64,000 bases of DNA from Omphiscola glabra (lineage: Eukaryota; Mollusca; Gastropoda; Lymnaeidae): assembly GCA_964017045.1 (NCBI GenBank), contig OZ024810.1, positions 10,595,562 to 10,659,561 of the forward strand, read 5' to 3'. Positions 1 to 11,700 of the stretch are shown piece after piece. The position numbers were made by a program, and so were the translations under genes. The notes beneath the pieces were generated by a model that searched no databases, was not told the DNA's origin, and saw only the letters and a list, made by a program, of their open reading frames with translations. Each line of letters starts with the position of its first letter. Within the stretch, counting starts at the first letter, position 1.

Positions 1-75
1 ACATTTAGTTTTATTTAGCTTACATTTAGTTTCATTTGGCTTACATTTAGTTTCATTTAGCTTATATTTAGTTTT
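1..75. repeat. Short tandem repeat, about 20-21 bp unit
   Basis: About three and a half copies of a unit with core acatttagttt and tttagctt run from the left edge. The array may continue outside the window. No gene is seen around it. Confidence 0.7.
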
Positions 76-504
76 GCGTCAATCGCTTGTCCGTTTTCTT
101 TTTTTAAATTATTTAATTCAGACAAGAACTATGTTAAAGATGAACTAGTTCTATGCTTTCACATTTCATTTCTCCCCATTGGGTGGAAGACAGGAAAAAT
201 GAGAAAATAGCTTTTTTCAACATCAGACCCGGTTTTGTTTTTTCGCCTAGTGCGGGTATTTGCCTGGTGTGGTATACTCAGCATTTCCGGGAATCCGGGT
301 CAGTACCCGGCTCAACCCTATTGAACATTATTGTATCTGTGAATAGTTTAACATTTACCAAAATTTGCCCATGTTGTGCAGTAAAAAAATTTTGATTTAT
401 ACAATCCTGGCCTGAACTTGTGGCTGAATGACCCCTATATAATATATAAATGTATCTTGTCAGTGAATGGCTCTAACTCGAAACACTTTTGGTTTACTTG
501 TTGA

Positions 505-570
505 ACTGACCTGCTGGTGTCACCATGACAACTGACCTGCTGGTGTCACCATGACAACTGACCTGCTGGT
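505..570. repeat. 26-bp tandem repeat, about 2.5 copies
   Basis: The core gacctgctggtgtcaccatg repeats with a 26-bp period. The rest of 76-1100 is AT-rich spacer in which I see no gene. Confidence 0.7.
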
Positions 571-1107
571 CTCTAACTGTATCACAAAAGTATACTGGGG
601 TGAATGAAACTTTGGTCACTGGTTTTTGGTCTAGCTAAAGAGTACCATTTTGGTAAAATCCTTCAGATTTGTATGTGTGAATATTATGTTATGAACATAA
701 TTCATTATTTAACATTATCATTCTATAAATATTTGAGGTTTTATTTATTTGTGTGCCTTTCCTTTAGGTATGACATTAAAATAATCACAAACTTTTTTTT
801 TTTACATAACATCATAACGTAATAATATAATTCATCTTTCCATGGCTTGTATGATAAATGTTAAATGGTTTTTGTAACTTATGTTGACAAGACATACATG
901 ATGTCGTGATGGATTAAATTTTGGGGAAAATTTTTAATAAAAATTTCCAACTGGAAAATTATTATTTAGTGTTATGAATAATCATTGAAGGAGTGAATGA
1001 AGTACAAAATTGTCTCTTCACAAGTGTTGTCCTGTTGACATGTTGTCTTCCTTGAAGTTCCTTCATAGATGTGTTGTTATCAAAGTAAGCTTTCCCCCCT
1101 TGTCATA

Positions 1108-1405
1108 GACATCCTGTAAGTGAACTTTTCATCTTTGGACATTATCCTGTAAGTGAACTTTTGATCTTTGACATAGATATCCTGTAAGTGAACTTTTGAT
1201 CTTTGACATAGATATCATGTGAGTGAGCCTTTTATCTTTGACATAGATATCCTGTAAGTGAACTTTTCATCTTTGACATAGATATCATGTGAGTGAGCCT
1301 TTTGTCTTTGATGTAGATATCCTGTAAGTGAACTTTTCATCTCTGACATAGATATCATATATATAAGTGAGCCTTTCATCTTTGACATAGATATCTTGTG
1401 AGTGA
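1108..1405. repeat. 35-bp minisatellite, about 8 copies
   Basis: Units share the cores gacatagatatc and tgtaagtgaactttt, with variants such as tgtgagtgagcctttt. The short minus-strand open frame across it is a by-product of the repeat. Confidence 0.8.
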
Positions 1406-1554
1406 GCACTTAATCTGTTTCATATTTTAATTTAAACGAATCCATTGTGCCATGTATCCATGTTTTGTCTCATATCCCACATGTATTCTGGCGTACAGCT
1501 GTATAAAAGGCTTTGCACCTGTATATCTTCAAAAACTGATTTCTAAACACGTAT

Positions 1555-1774
1555 CCATACACAGAGCCTGCGCTCTTCAACTCAGTCCTTACTGAGAGTT
1601 CACAGAGTGCAAGGACACAGAAAGAAGTCATGCGGGGTGTGCTCTTTTGAAGCTGTTGCGCCAAAATTGTGGAACAGTTGGCCTCAATCTTTGAGGGACA
1701 TTGAAACTGATAAAATGTCATTTCAGAACCATTGAAAGACTTTTCTTTTTTCTCTAAATAGATTTTAGGACATC
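1555..1774 (+). mobile_element. Degenerate LINE ORF2 C-terminus
   Basis: One plus-strand frame (about 1621-1770) reads VAPKLWNSWPQSLRDIET, a stop, then KTFLF. This is the usual C-terminal signature of CR1/L2-like non-LTR retrotransposon polymerase ORFs (APxLWNSLPxSLR...FKxxLKTxLF). The frame carries a stop and a shifted upstream segment, so this is a dead fragment. It runs straight into the satellite at 1775, whose unit looks like the 3' tail of the same element. The family is inferred from motif style, not from a database comparison. Confidence 0.7.
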
Positions 1775-3254
1775 GGAGCGCCGCGAGCATGCTATGAACA
1801 CAAGCACCATAAAAGTACTCAATCATCATCAGAGCGCCGCGAGCATGCTATGAACACAAGCACCATAAAAGTACTCAATCATCATCGGAGCGCCGCGAGC
1901 ATGCTATGAACACAAGCACCATAAAAGTACTCAATCATCATCGGAGCGCCGCGAGCATGCTATGAACACAAGCACCATAAAAGTACTCAATCATCATCAG
2001 AGCGCCGCGAGCATGCTATGAACACAAGCACCATAAAAGTACTCAATCATCATCAGAGCGCCGCGAGCATGCTATAATGGCATGGACACAAGCGCTATGA
2101 AAGTACTCAATCATCATCAGAGCGCCGCGAGCATGCTATAATGGCATGGACACAAGCGCTATGAAAGTACTCAATCATCATCAGAGCGCCGCGAGCATGC
2201 TATGAACACAAGCACCATAAAAGTACTCAATCATCATCAGAGCGCCGCGAGCATGCTATAATGGCATGGACACAAGCGCTATGAAAGTACTCAATCATCA
2301 TCAGAGCGCCGCGAGCATGCTATAATGGCATGGACACAAGCGCCATGAAAGTACTCAATCATCATCAGAGCGCCGCGAGCATGCTATAATGGCATGGACA
2401 CAAGCGCCATGAAAGTACTCAATCATCATCAGAGCGCCGCGAGCATGCTATAATGGCATGGACACAAGCGCCATGAAAGTACTCAATCATCATCAGAGCG
2501 CCGCGAGCATGCTATAATGGCATGGACACAAGCACCATAAAAGTACTCAATCATCATCAGAGCGCCGCGAGCATGCTATGAACACAAGCACCATAAAAGT
2601 ACTCAATCATCATCAGAGCGCCGCGAGCATGCTATAATGGCATGGACACAAGCGCTATGAAAGTACTCAATCATCATCAGAGCGCCGCGAGCATGCTATA
2701 ATGGCATGGACACAAGCGCTATGAAAGTACTCAATCATCATCAGAGCGCCGCGAGCATGCTATAATGGCATGGACACAAGCGCTATGAAAGTACTCAATC
2801 ATCATCAGAGCGCCGCGAGCATGCTATAATGGCATGGACACAAGCGCCATGAAAGTACTCAATCATCATCAGAGCGCCGCGAGCATGCTTTAATGGCATG
2901 GACACAAGCGCTATGAAAGTACTCAATCATCATCAGAGCGCCGCGAGCATGCTATAATGGCATGGACACAAGCGCCATGAAAGTACTCAATCATCATCAG
3001 AGCGCCGCGAGCATGCTATAATGGCATGGACACAAGCGCTATGAAAGTACTCAATCATCATCAGAGCGCCGCGAGCATGCTATAATGGCATGGACACAAG
3101 CGCTATGAAAGTACTCAATCATCATCAGAGCGCCGCGAGCATGCTATAATGGCATGGACACAAGCGCCATGAAAGTACTCAATCATCATCAGAGCGCCGC
3201 GAGCATGCTAAGATAGCATTAAAACAAGCGCTTTAAAAGTACTCGATCATCATC
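1775..3254. repeat. 64/56-bp satellite, about 24 copies, LINE-tail derived
   Basis: Two length variants are interspersed. The 64-bp form contains ctataatggcatggacacaa; the 56-bp form contains ctatgaacacaagcacc. Both begin agagcgccgcgagcatgct and end aagtactcaatcatcatc. The ending (gcgctat-aaagtactc-atcatcatc) resembles the 3' tail of CR1/L2-like LINEs, and a LINE C-terminus lies immediately upstream in the same orientation. I infer that the tail of that insertion was tandemly amplified. The last unit, near 3190-3254, is the most diverged. Confidence 0.9.
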
Positions 3255-3479
3255 AACAAATGGTCTTCTAAAGCCTTTCCAATTAATCAATCACGTTGAC
3301 CTCCCACAAGCCCGTGCTCTCCAATTGATCAGCCAAACAGCCATTGATAATCTTTATCGTTTAATCCTGTCCGTCTGCAGAAGTTTTTGGCCTAGGATAT
3401 CCCAAAGGTTGAGACTATCACTTGCCTGCTTGAGACGGCCTAGTATAGTTAACTTGTCCTTACTAGTAAATCATCAATG

Positions 3480-4045
3480 GCTCTTGTCTTATCTCGCTAC
3501 ACTCCGATCCATGTCTCTTATGTCATTACTCTCTGATCCCTGTCTCCTATCTCATTACACCATGATCCATGTCTCTTATGTCATTGCTCTCTGATCTCTG
3601 TCTCCTATCTCATTACTCTCTGATCCCTGTCTCCTATCTCATTACACCATGATCCATGTCTCTTATGTCATTACTCTCTGATCTCTGTCTCCTATCTCAT
3701 TACTCTCTGATCCCTGTCTCCTATCTCATTACACCATGATCCATGTCTCTTATGTCATTACTCTCTGATCTCTGTCTCCTATCTCATTACTCTCTGATCC
3801 CTGTCTCCTATCTCATTACACCATTATCCATGTCTCTTATGTCATTACTCTCTGATCTCTGTCTCCTATCTCATTACTCTCTGATCCCTGTCTCCTATCT
3901 CATTACACCATGATCCATGTCTCTTATGTCATTACTCTCTGATCTCTGTCTCCTATCTCATTACTCTCTGATCCCTGTCTCCTATCTCATTACTCTCTGA
4001 TCCCTGTCTCCTATCTCATTACTCTCTGATCCCTACCTCCTATTT
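3480..4045. repeat. 29-bp satellite with 87-bp higher-order period
   Basis: The basic 29-bp unit has the cores tctctgatccctgtctcc and tatctcattac. Three variants follow one another regularly: tctctgatctctg, then tctctgatccctg, then accatgatccatg with cttatgtcattac. This gives an 87-bp trimer repeated several times, a small version of the higher-order structure of centromeric satellites. The 3255-3480 flank shows no gene. Confidence 0.85.
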
Positions 4046-5770
4046 CACTTCCGTTACGTACCGTTAATTGGTTTTGCACATGTTTACCAGTTTTAATTAA
4101 GATTTGGCTCTTTCGATGAAAAATACGCCAGAAAGGACTGAAAACAAGAAAAAAGAGCCAGTGAAACATTAACAATGTTGAATTTAATAATATTATTAAG
4201 TTTGTATAAATATTACAATACTAAATATATACAGAAATGAAAACTTCATTAACATACGGCACAGCAAGTGAAGAGTATAAACCTCAAAAGGTACACATAT
4301 TAATACACACACTACACACAATGAGTAAACTCTAGTGTGTAAGTTTCATAAATTGTCTCGTGTCTAGGAAATCTAACGAATTCTCCCGGCTGTCAAAGCT
4401 GTCGGTTTATTTGAAGGGATGGCATTAGAGCCATTCAAGAAACTCTAGAATTTGCATCTACCGATAGCAATTTTTAAGAGAATATTTGTACGTAAACAAC
4501 ATTTTCCCAATCAAGGGAGGTGTGGGAAACGACATATTAGTATTGGAGCGCTACACATTTAAACGATGATGTCAAAATCAGAAGAAAAAAAAGTGGTGTG
4601 GATTTAAGGTTAAATTGCTCGGCTCCTGGTGAAAAAAAATTAGAGTCAACACATCCCTCTCTCCTATTTGTATCACTACCCCCCCCCCCCCACATCCCTG
4701 TCTCCTACTTTTATCACTACCCCCCCCCACATCCCTCTCTCCTACTTTTATCACTACCCCCCCCCCATCCCTGTCTCCTACTTTTATCACTACCCCCCCC
4801 CCCCCCCCCCCCCCCAGATCCCTGTCTTCTATTTCGCTACTCCTACAGCTATCTGACAAACAATCGGCAGAAGCGGCATTGAGCACGAAGCTCTTGGTCG
4901 ACCAGCTGGTGGCTACAGCTATCAGAAACACGGCCGCACAACGTTTCATTTACGGTTACCATTCCTGCCGGTAATCTTACATCGAAATTCTTACATCTGC
5001 CGCAGCTTCGCTGAGTTCCTTGTGTGTTCACCTTAAGTCTCACTGGACCCCCCCCCCCCCGCCCCCCAAACCCTCACAACATGTCACCAAAGGCGGTTGG
5101 TGGATCATACGTGGATCAGTCATTGGCGTGTCGTTTTTCCTTTTAAGTACTCATAGAGACATGTTAACACACACAAAAAAAAAAAAACTTTTTTAAAAAT
5201 ATGTGGCTAAATACTTCGAGTGTACGCCCATGAGTTTTTGCTTGCACGTGCGCGAGGCACTTCTTTGAATGATTTTTTTTTTTTTTTACGACTGTGTTCG
5301 TGGTCTGTTTTAAGTCAATAAAGGTGTGTTTTAAAGCGTAGTTTTAAAAGCATATGTAAAATATATGTTGTGTGTTTTTTTTTTGTTTAAAATTAACGTT
5401 TTACCGGTGAACATTTTTAGTGATAGTGATAATGGCTCTGCTAATTTTTAATCAAATATAATATATTATTAAAGCTACGAAAGCGTCCTTTACTTTAAAA
5501 AGTAGGCATATTAAGTAGACTTCGATGTGTCATCATAAGTTAAACACAGATACACATAGAATCTACTTTAGATGTAAAACTATTATTAGTAAAATAAAAA
5601 GATAATATTATATTATATATATATCATTTATAATATATACTAATCATAGATAACAAACCGTTTAATCTATTCTATGCGTACATTTATTTGAAGGGATTCT
5701 TCTCGTAACTCCAGAAAAAGGGATTTTAAAAAAATATATGACCGTTAAATAGTAAGGAACAATAAATATC
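4046..5770. other. AT-rich spacer upstream of the P4HA-like gene
   Basis: Apart from the C-rich array at 4660-4825 and homopolymer runs, no exon is recognised. The promoter and 5' UTR of the P4HA-like gene must lie at its right end, but no convincing core promoter element can be singled out. Confidence 0.5.
4660..4825. repeat. C-rich minisatellite, about 4 copies
   Basis: Units of catccctgtctcctac followed by ttttatcactac are separated by runs of 8 to about 19 C. The minus strand is therefore a series of G-runs able in principle to form G-quadruplexes. A similar C-run with one G lies near 5048-5067. Confidence 0.8.
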
Positions 5771-8700
5771 ATGATCAACATCGTAGCTACAATAGTTTTC
5801 TGTTTGACATATTTGGTGAATCAAAATGGTGGACACTACATCACGGACGAACGGTTCATGTCAGACGTGAATTTGGAGCACTACTACGTCATCGAAGAAA
5901 ACGCACTGAGCAACGCTGACGTATTGTTGAGGGAGGACTATTTTGGTGCTGATGAGGAGGAGGATGATGAGACACATTTGGGGCACTTGCCAAATCTCAC
6001 ACACTTTAAAGGGTAAACAGCTAAAGTTAAACCTTTGAGTTTTGATCTTATCGTAATGAGGAATTGTTGATTTTTAGTTTAAGTTGCAGATTGGGTGAGT
6101 TGTTACCGAGCGGCACGGCAGCTTTAGGGGGGCGTCCATTAACTACGTCAACAAAATAGGGGAAAGGGGGGGGGGGTGGAAATGTTTGACAGTTGTTGAC
6201 AAAAGGGGGGGGGGGGTTTAGATTAGTTGACGTCAACAATCATGTTGTTTTTTTCCTATTAAAATTTTAATCTTAAAAATTGACCGGTTCTTACATTATT
6301 TTAAACAATTTAATTAATGAGTGCAAATAGTCATATATTTTTTAGTCTTTTAATTATATAAGAGTCATTTAATGTGTGTCTGTCTGTGCACCGCAGATGG
6401 CTGGTCAGAATGTTAGCACACTTTGTTAGTGCAAGATAAGTCAAAAGTTGTCATCTATCTCTTCACCTGTCATGTTTCTCTGTATCCGCTCCCTAGAATG
6501 ATTAACACATCGTTGTACACGTGTTCAATTAAAAAAAAAAAACACCAACTCATCTGTGTTCAATAACAACTATACCAACTCAGAGACAGTGAGAGCTAAT
6601 GCCAATTATTGATCACACCGACAATACTTCTATTTTAAGTGCTGAATGATTAGATAAGGATGATGTTGACTTGTTCGGTATATCAGTTCCACAAGATGAA
6701 AATGATAAATCAGCTATTATAGACTATGCACATCAGGGGCGTCATTTCAGGTTGTTGTTTTTTTTTTTGCAAAAAAAGAGGGTCGGATTGTTAAGTTGTT
6801 TATTACTGGAGGCGCCACAGTACATAGCAATTTAAATAAATCCTGCAAAATCGGGAAGGGGAGCAAATGTCATACAGACATGTCAAACGTTTCGTTGCAG
6901 CCCTCCAGATAATCCAGATGAATGGAGGTTCATCTGGCAAAATCTAGAGATCAGTATCTGAACACTCAGACCCCAAGCAATCAAAGCTTTTGACATGTCT
7001 GTCTTTGAGACAGACATATGTATAACTTATATATGCATCATGGACATAAGCCTTGTATTAGTTGTATGAATACTAAAAATCACAAAAATCGACTTAAATT
7101 TTTTTAAACATGTTTCCAGTATCATCGATGAGGCTAAAATGGTCCACAAACTGGCTGGGCCAGACCTTGAGGCTTTTCTGTGGAACCCGGTTAACATGTA
7201 CCACTTGCTTCGACGCCTTGATGATGGCTGGAGACAGGGACTCGGCTTACTGCTGCAGACAAAGCCGTGTAAACACTGTGAGAATTCTTGATTTCTTAAA
7301 CGTTTCACTAGAAGTTATGTTTATAGTAATATATATATAAAAACACGAAAACTTGATTATTCTTTTAAGCCTTCTTTGTTTCATTTAAAACGACATATGA
7401 TGCCACGATATATATATATATATAAGCTCATTCACACGTTGTAATACGTCGTACTAGTATAAAATGAACCCAACTCCTTTATCACAATATATCTAACTTT
7501 AATACCTAGTTATATACACAGGCTTTAGTTTCCATAAACGCATGCATACAGCGCAGCTGGCTATCAGACAGAAATAAAACACATCCTACTTCCACAAATT
7601 CCATTCACGACTGCCGCGCGACTAAAACTTACGTCACAATATTGTCTAGACAATACGTCACAATCAGCATAAAAATACGTCAACAAGTCAAGCGCGGGAA
7701 GTACGTTCACTAACTTACAAAACTCTCGAACACACACCGCGCGTAATCAAACATAACATTCAATGAACTCCCATGCTCGACATATGACCTAGAAGTCGGG
7801 TAATTTAAAGTTTAAAAAAAAATAATAATTTGGAATAAATCATTCTCATTTTTATTAACTACATGCATTTATGATTCCCTCTGTCTAGGGAACCTCCCTT
7901 CCATGGTGGGCAGACTTCATTATCTAAAAGATAATCTACCAGGGAGGCTTGAGCTGGAGAGAGTTGTGGGATACATCGCAACATTACAGAAAATTTACAA
8001 ATTAAATCCACAGGACATTGCAAATGGGAAGATCGGAGATGGCGTGTCAGTGAAACCTCTGAATATTGAAGAAGAGTTTCAAATTGTCAAGGTTGGGTTA
8101 CATCTATTCCTTTCTGAATGATGTAATTTATATAATTTTAGGATGTATTGAAGGTTGCGTCCTAAAAGTAGGGCAGTTTTCAGTAGGCATTTTTTATTTT
8201 AAATTCTAGTAATGATATATTTTAAAATATGTCGATAATGTCAAACGAGGCCCAAAATAGCTAAAATGATATTTTTATCTAAAAAATATTTCAAATTGTT
8301 TGCAATTATTTAAAAAGACTTAGATTTAGATCTAACTCAAATAGGAACTGTTTTAAATTCATCAATATAAAAATAACAATGTACATTTGAATATCAATTA
8401 ATATAGTAATACTGTTTTTACAACATTCCATTTCCATTTTTTAACTGCATGATACCAGTGTCTCTAACCCATTTAAGCTTTTTCTTTTAAACAATGGTTA
8501 AAAACTAATGCTTTACTTCATTTTTTTAAAAAAAGGCTGCGACTATTCGCACCCGGGTCCCTTTAGGGCCTTTAGACTAAATCCATCCGGATGTCATTTG
8601 TGGTAGTTTATTTTAGTTAAACTGAAGAATTAAGTTTACAAACATATAGTCCATTCAATTATCTTTCATTTGATACCTCATTTGGTCTTACAAACCCAAC

Positions 8701-11700
8701 AATAATATTTTAAATAGTTTTTTAATCCCAACCTCTCAATTCTGATACCCGGGTGCGAATGGCCACTTGATTTTTAAAAACACTTAGCCACTTAACAGAT
8801 TAGTTTTGGAAATTGCATTGTTGAATAAATGAAATATTTTCTTCAGGTCCTTAATGACAAAGATGATATGGAAACTGCACTAATTTGGCTAAAGCATATT
8901 TATAATCTGTTGGGTAAATACAGCCCCTCCCAGAGGGAAGAACTAAGTTTTAAACTGACAGATGTGTTAAACTTGATGGCTTCTGCAAACTACCATGTAA
9001 GTCATTCACTTTAAACAAATTAAAAATTTTAAGGCTGAAAATAAGCAAAAATCTATATTTTATCAGTTTCAAAAACAAGTTAATGAAGTTTGGAAATAAT
9101 CTGATGTTAATTTAAAGTGACGCGACCCAATCACAACAGCTTAAAGATTTATTTACTTAGTGATTGGAATTCATGCCCATATAACTTTTTTTAGAATCCA
9201 GAAAATAAATTGGTGGAAACTCCTTGGGCATGTGAATGAAGAACTAACTAATTTTTTTACAATCTTATTTTTATTTATATCTTGTACTAAGGCAATATAG
9301 ACATATTGTGATGTTCAAATAATTTGGGCTACTAAATAAATCATTTAACCCTTATGCTTTTGTTCAGATGAAAGATATTTCAGAGGCTTTGAGGTTGACG
9401 GAGGCAGTATTGAAACTTGGTAAGTGAAGATGTTCAACATTCTTGTTTATAAGTTTTGTAGTTTTTTTTAATTTCAAGTAAAGGAAAAAGTGGTTATGAC
9501 AGTTCTAAATATTACTGACAATTATTTTGCAGATGCATCCAATGGCATGGCGCTCAGCAATCTAAGATTTTTTAAAAGTAAACTGGCTGCCCTAGAAGAG
9601 AAGGGAGAAGACACAGTCAAGAAGGCTGCATCTTTTAAATTACAATTGTCTAAATTTGAACGACTTTGTGCCCGTCAAAGGAAACAGAAGGTGGGCCACG
9701 ACATCAAATAATTTTAAATAATGTGCAGAGGAACAAGTATTATTGGATGGAAGTATACTAAAATAGCTATTTAATGTTGAAATCTAGACAAAATAATTGA
9801 GATATTTTAACTTAGTGGCTCAGCTGTCTCATTAATTTTCTAATATATTCTAAAGAAATAACAATTATTCAGAGAGATCTTTTGAAGTTTTTGTAAAGCA
9901 TTTGAGAGTCAAAACTCAAGTGTCTCTTGAAATGTTGAATACAATGTTTATAAATTTTCTTAAATTACTGGAAGTTTTCATAAGCTAATTATGTACAATC
10001 ATATGACTTAAGTTTAGTATTGTGTTTTGTTTCGTTATATGGACAGTATTCAATGAGAAATAACTAAGCAAACATATATTCCCACTTTTGTGCCACACTC
10101 TCCTTGTTATATGAATGTTGTGAATATGCATTTGTTATTGTTCTGTCTCTATACAGCTGTTCTTTATTACATAGATGTATTTTGTTTTTTGCCACGATTA
10201 TGTCTCTTTTGCTAATATTTTTATGTACAGCGCAGTGAGCCCAGGCTGGGGTACCACGCTATATAAAAGAATTAATAATAATAATAATATGCAGCATAAT
10301 AATTATGCTTTTATCATTGCTTTTTTCCTTTTACAATGATACAAACTTGCTTCAAACTTGTTACAAAATTGAACATTAACAGGTTTCAAGAAAAAAATGC
10401 ACGCTCCTTCGATATGGATATTGGCACTTCAAGAAGGAACTCATTCGCCGCAAGCCTTACATCGCTTTGTTTCATGATGTCATTCGTAACACTACTGCCA
10501 CACATCTGAAGAATTATGCTTACAATGTTGTAAGTTTGGGACATTTTATTCATACTATCCACCACAATTGTCATGATGTATAGAAAGCTGTTGAAACTTA
10601 GCATAGATCAATTATTACATATTTAAACCATTGCAGCCATTAAGAGTGAACCATTTGTGTGTATCGTACAGCTGAGCAGTGCAAAACTCAATTGCTGTGT
10701 AGAGCTGTTCTATAACTCCTGTCTTTATTTAAAATTTTGGTAAATGAGTAAAACTAAGTAAGGCCCAACCTGGCAAAAAGGAGTGCAACAGAACAACGAA
10801 TGTGTCAGCAGGAAGCCTTTGTCAGCGAACAAACAACAAAAAGAACAGAAAAAAAATGAAAAAAAATAGCACTCAGCTGAGAAGTAGTATCCGAGAGGGC
10901 AGCAAAAGAATATAAGTGGCCTGAAGTTGATTACCTTTCAGGTACATGACGATAAAAACAAATAATGTTTTCAAAGAGTCACAGTTCCATATCTGGTGAA
11001 ATCAAAGTTGACATTTACTCTTGTATTGTGCACAGTTGTCTGACAAGGCATGGGAGAAGGAAGAGAAGTTTCACCCACCTGCATTGAGGTAGGTTGCAAG
11101 TTAGACAGTATACTATGTTGAAAGTTAGACAGTATACTATGTTGAAAGTTAGACAGTATAATATGTTGAAAGTTAGACAGTAGACTATGTTGAAAGTTAG
11201 ACAGTATACTATGTTGAAAGTTGGACAGTAGACTATGTTGAAAGTTGGACAGTAGACTATGTTGAAAGTTAGACAGTAGACTATGTTGAAAGTTAGACAG
11301 TATTTTCATTTTATGGTAGGTGGTATAATCTGTTGAAAAGTAAATGGTAATTGTTTCATTTTTATTCCTGCATTCTGTTCGTGATGATGTAACTTTTGTA
11401 TGAATATATTAAATTATTTTTAACGATGGGGGTGTTTGGGGGCTGGTTGGGGGAGGGGGGAAGATATGGGTCTAGTTTCATGACAGTTGGGTCTGTGGTT
11501 GAACTTTTTCAAAGGTAGGAGCAGGTTAGGGACCATGAATACAGCTGCCAGAAAGGAGGCACACGCTAGGTGCACTCTGAAGGTTGGAACAAGTTGGGGA
11601 CCATGAATACAGCTGCCAGATATGAGGCACACGCTAGGTGCACCCTGCCAAAGAAAAAATGTATCTGTTCTTTGTAGGAAGCAATCATTCAGACTTAAGT

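Noticed and set aside
1470..1829. 119-codon minus-strand ORF
   Set aside because: The opposite strand carries the recognisable LINE C-terminus, and the ORF's start lies in the satellite.
4578..4949. Minus-strand ORF with a signal-peptide-like start (MKRCAAVFLIAVATSW)
   Set aside because: After about 45 residues it runs into the poly-G minisatellite. No downstream exon or family match is visible, and the hydrophobic start is probably chance.
7027..7340. Overlapping ORFs on both strands at P4HA-like exon 2
   Set aside because: They are shadows in other frames. The true frame (7120-7268) reads WNPVNMYHLLRRLDDGW and joins both neighbours in phase.
7635..7675. Palindrome attgtctagacaat with flanking cgtcacaat as a regulatory operator
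   Set aside because: Short, intronic and without any further support; probably chance or part of an unidentified repeat.
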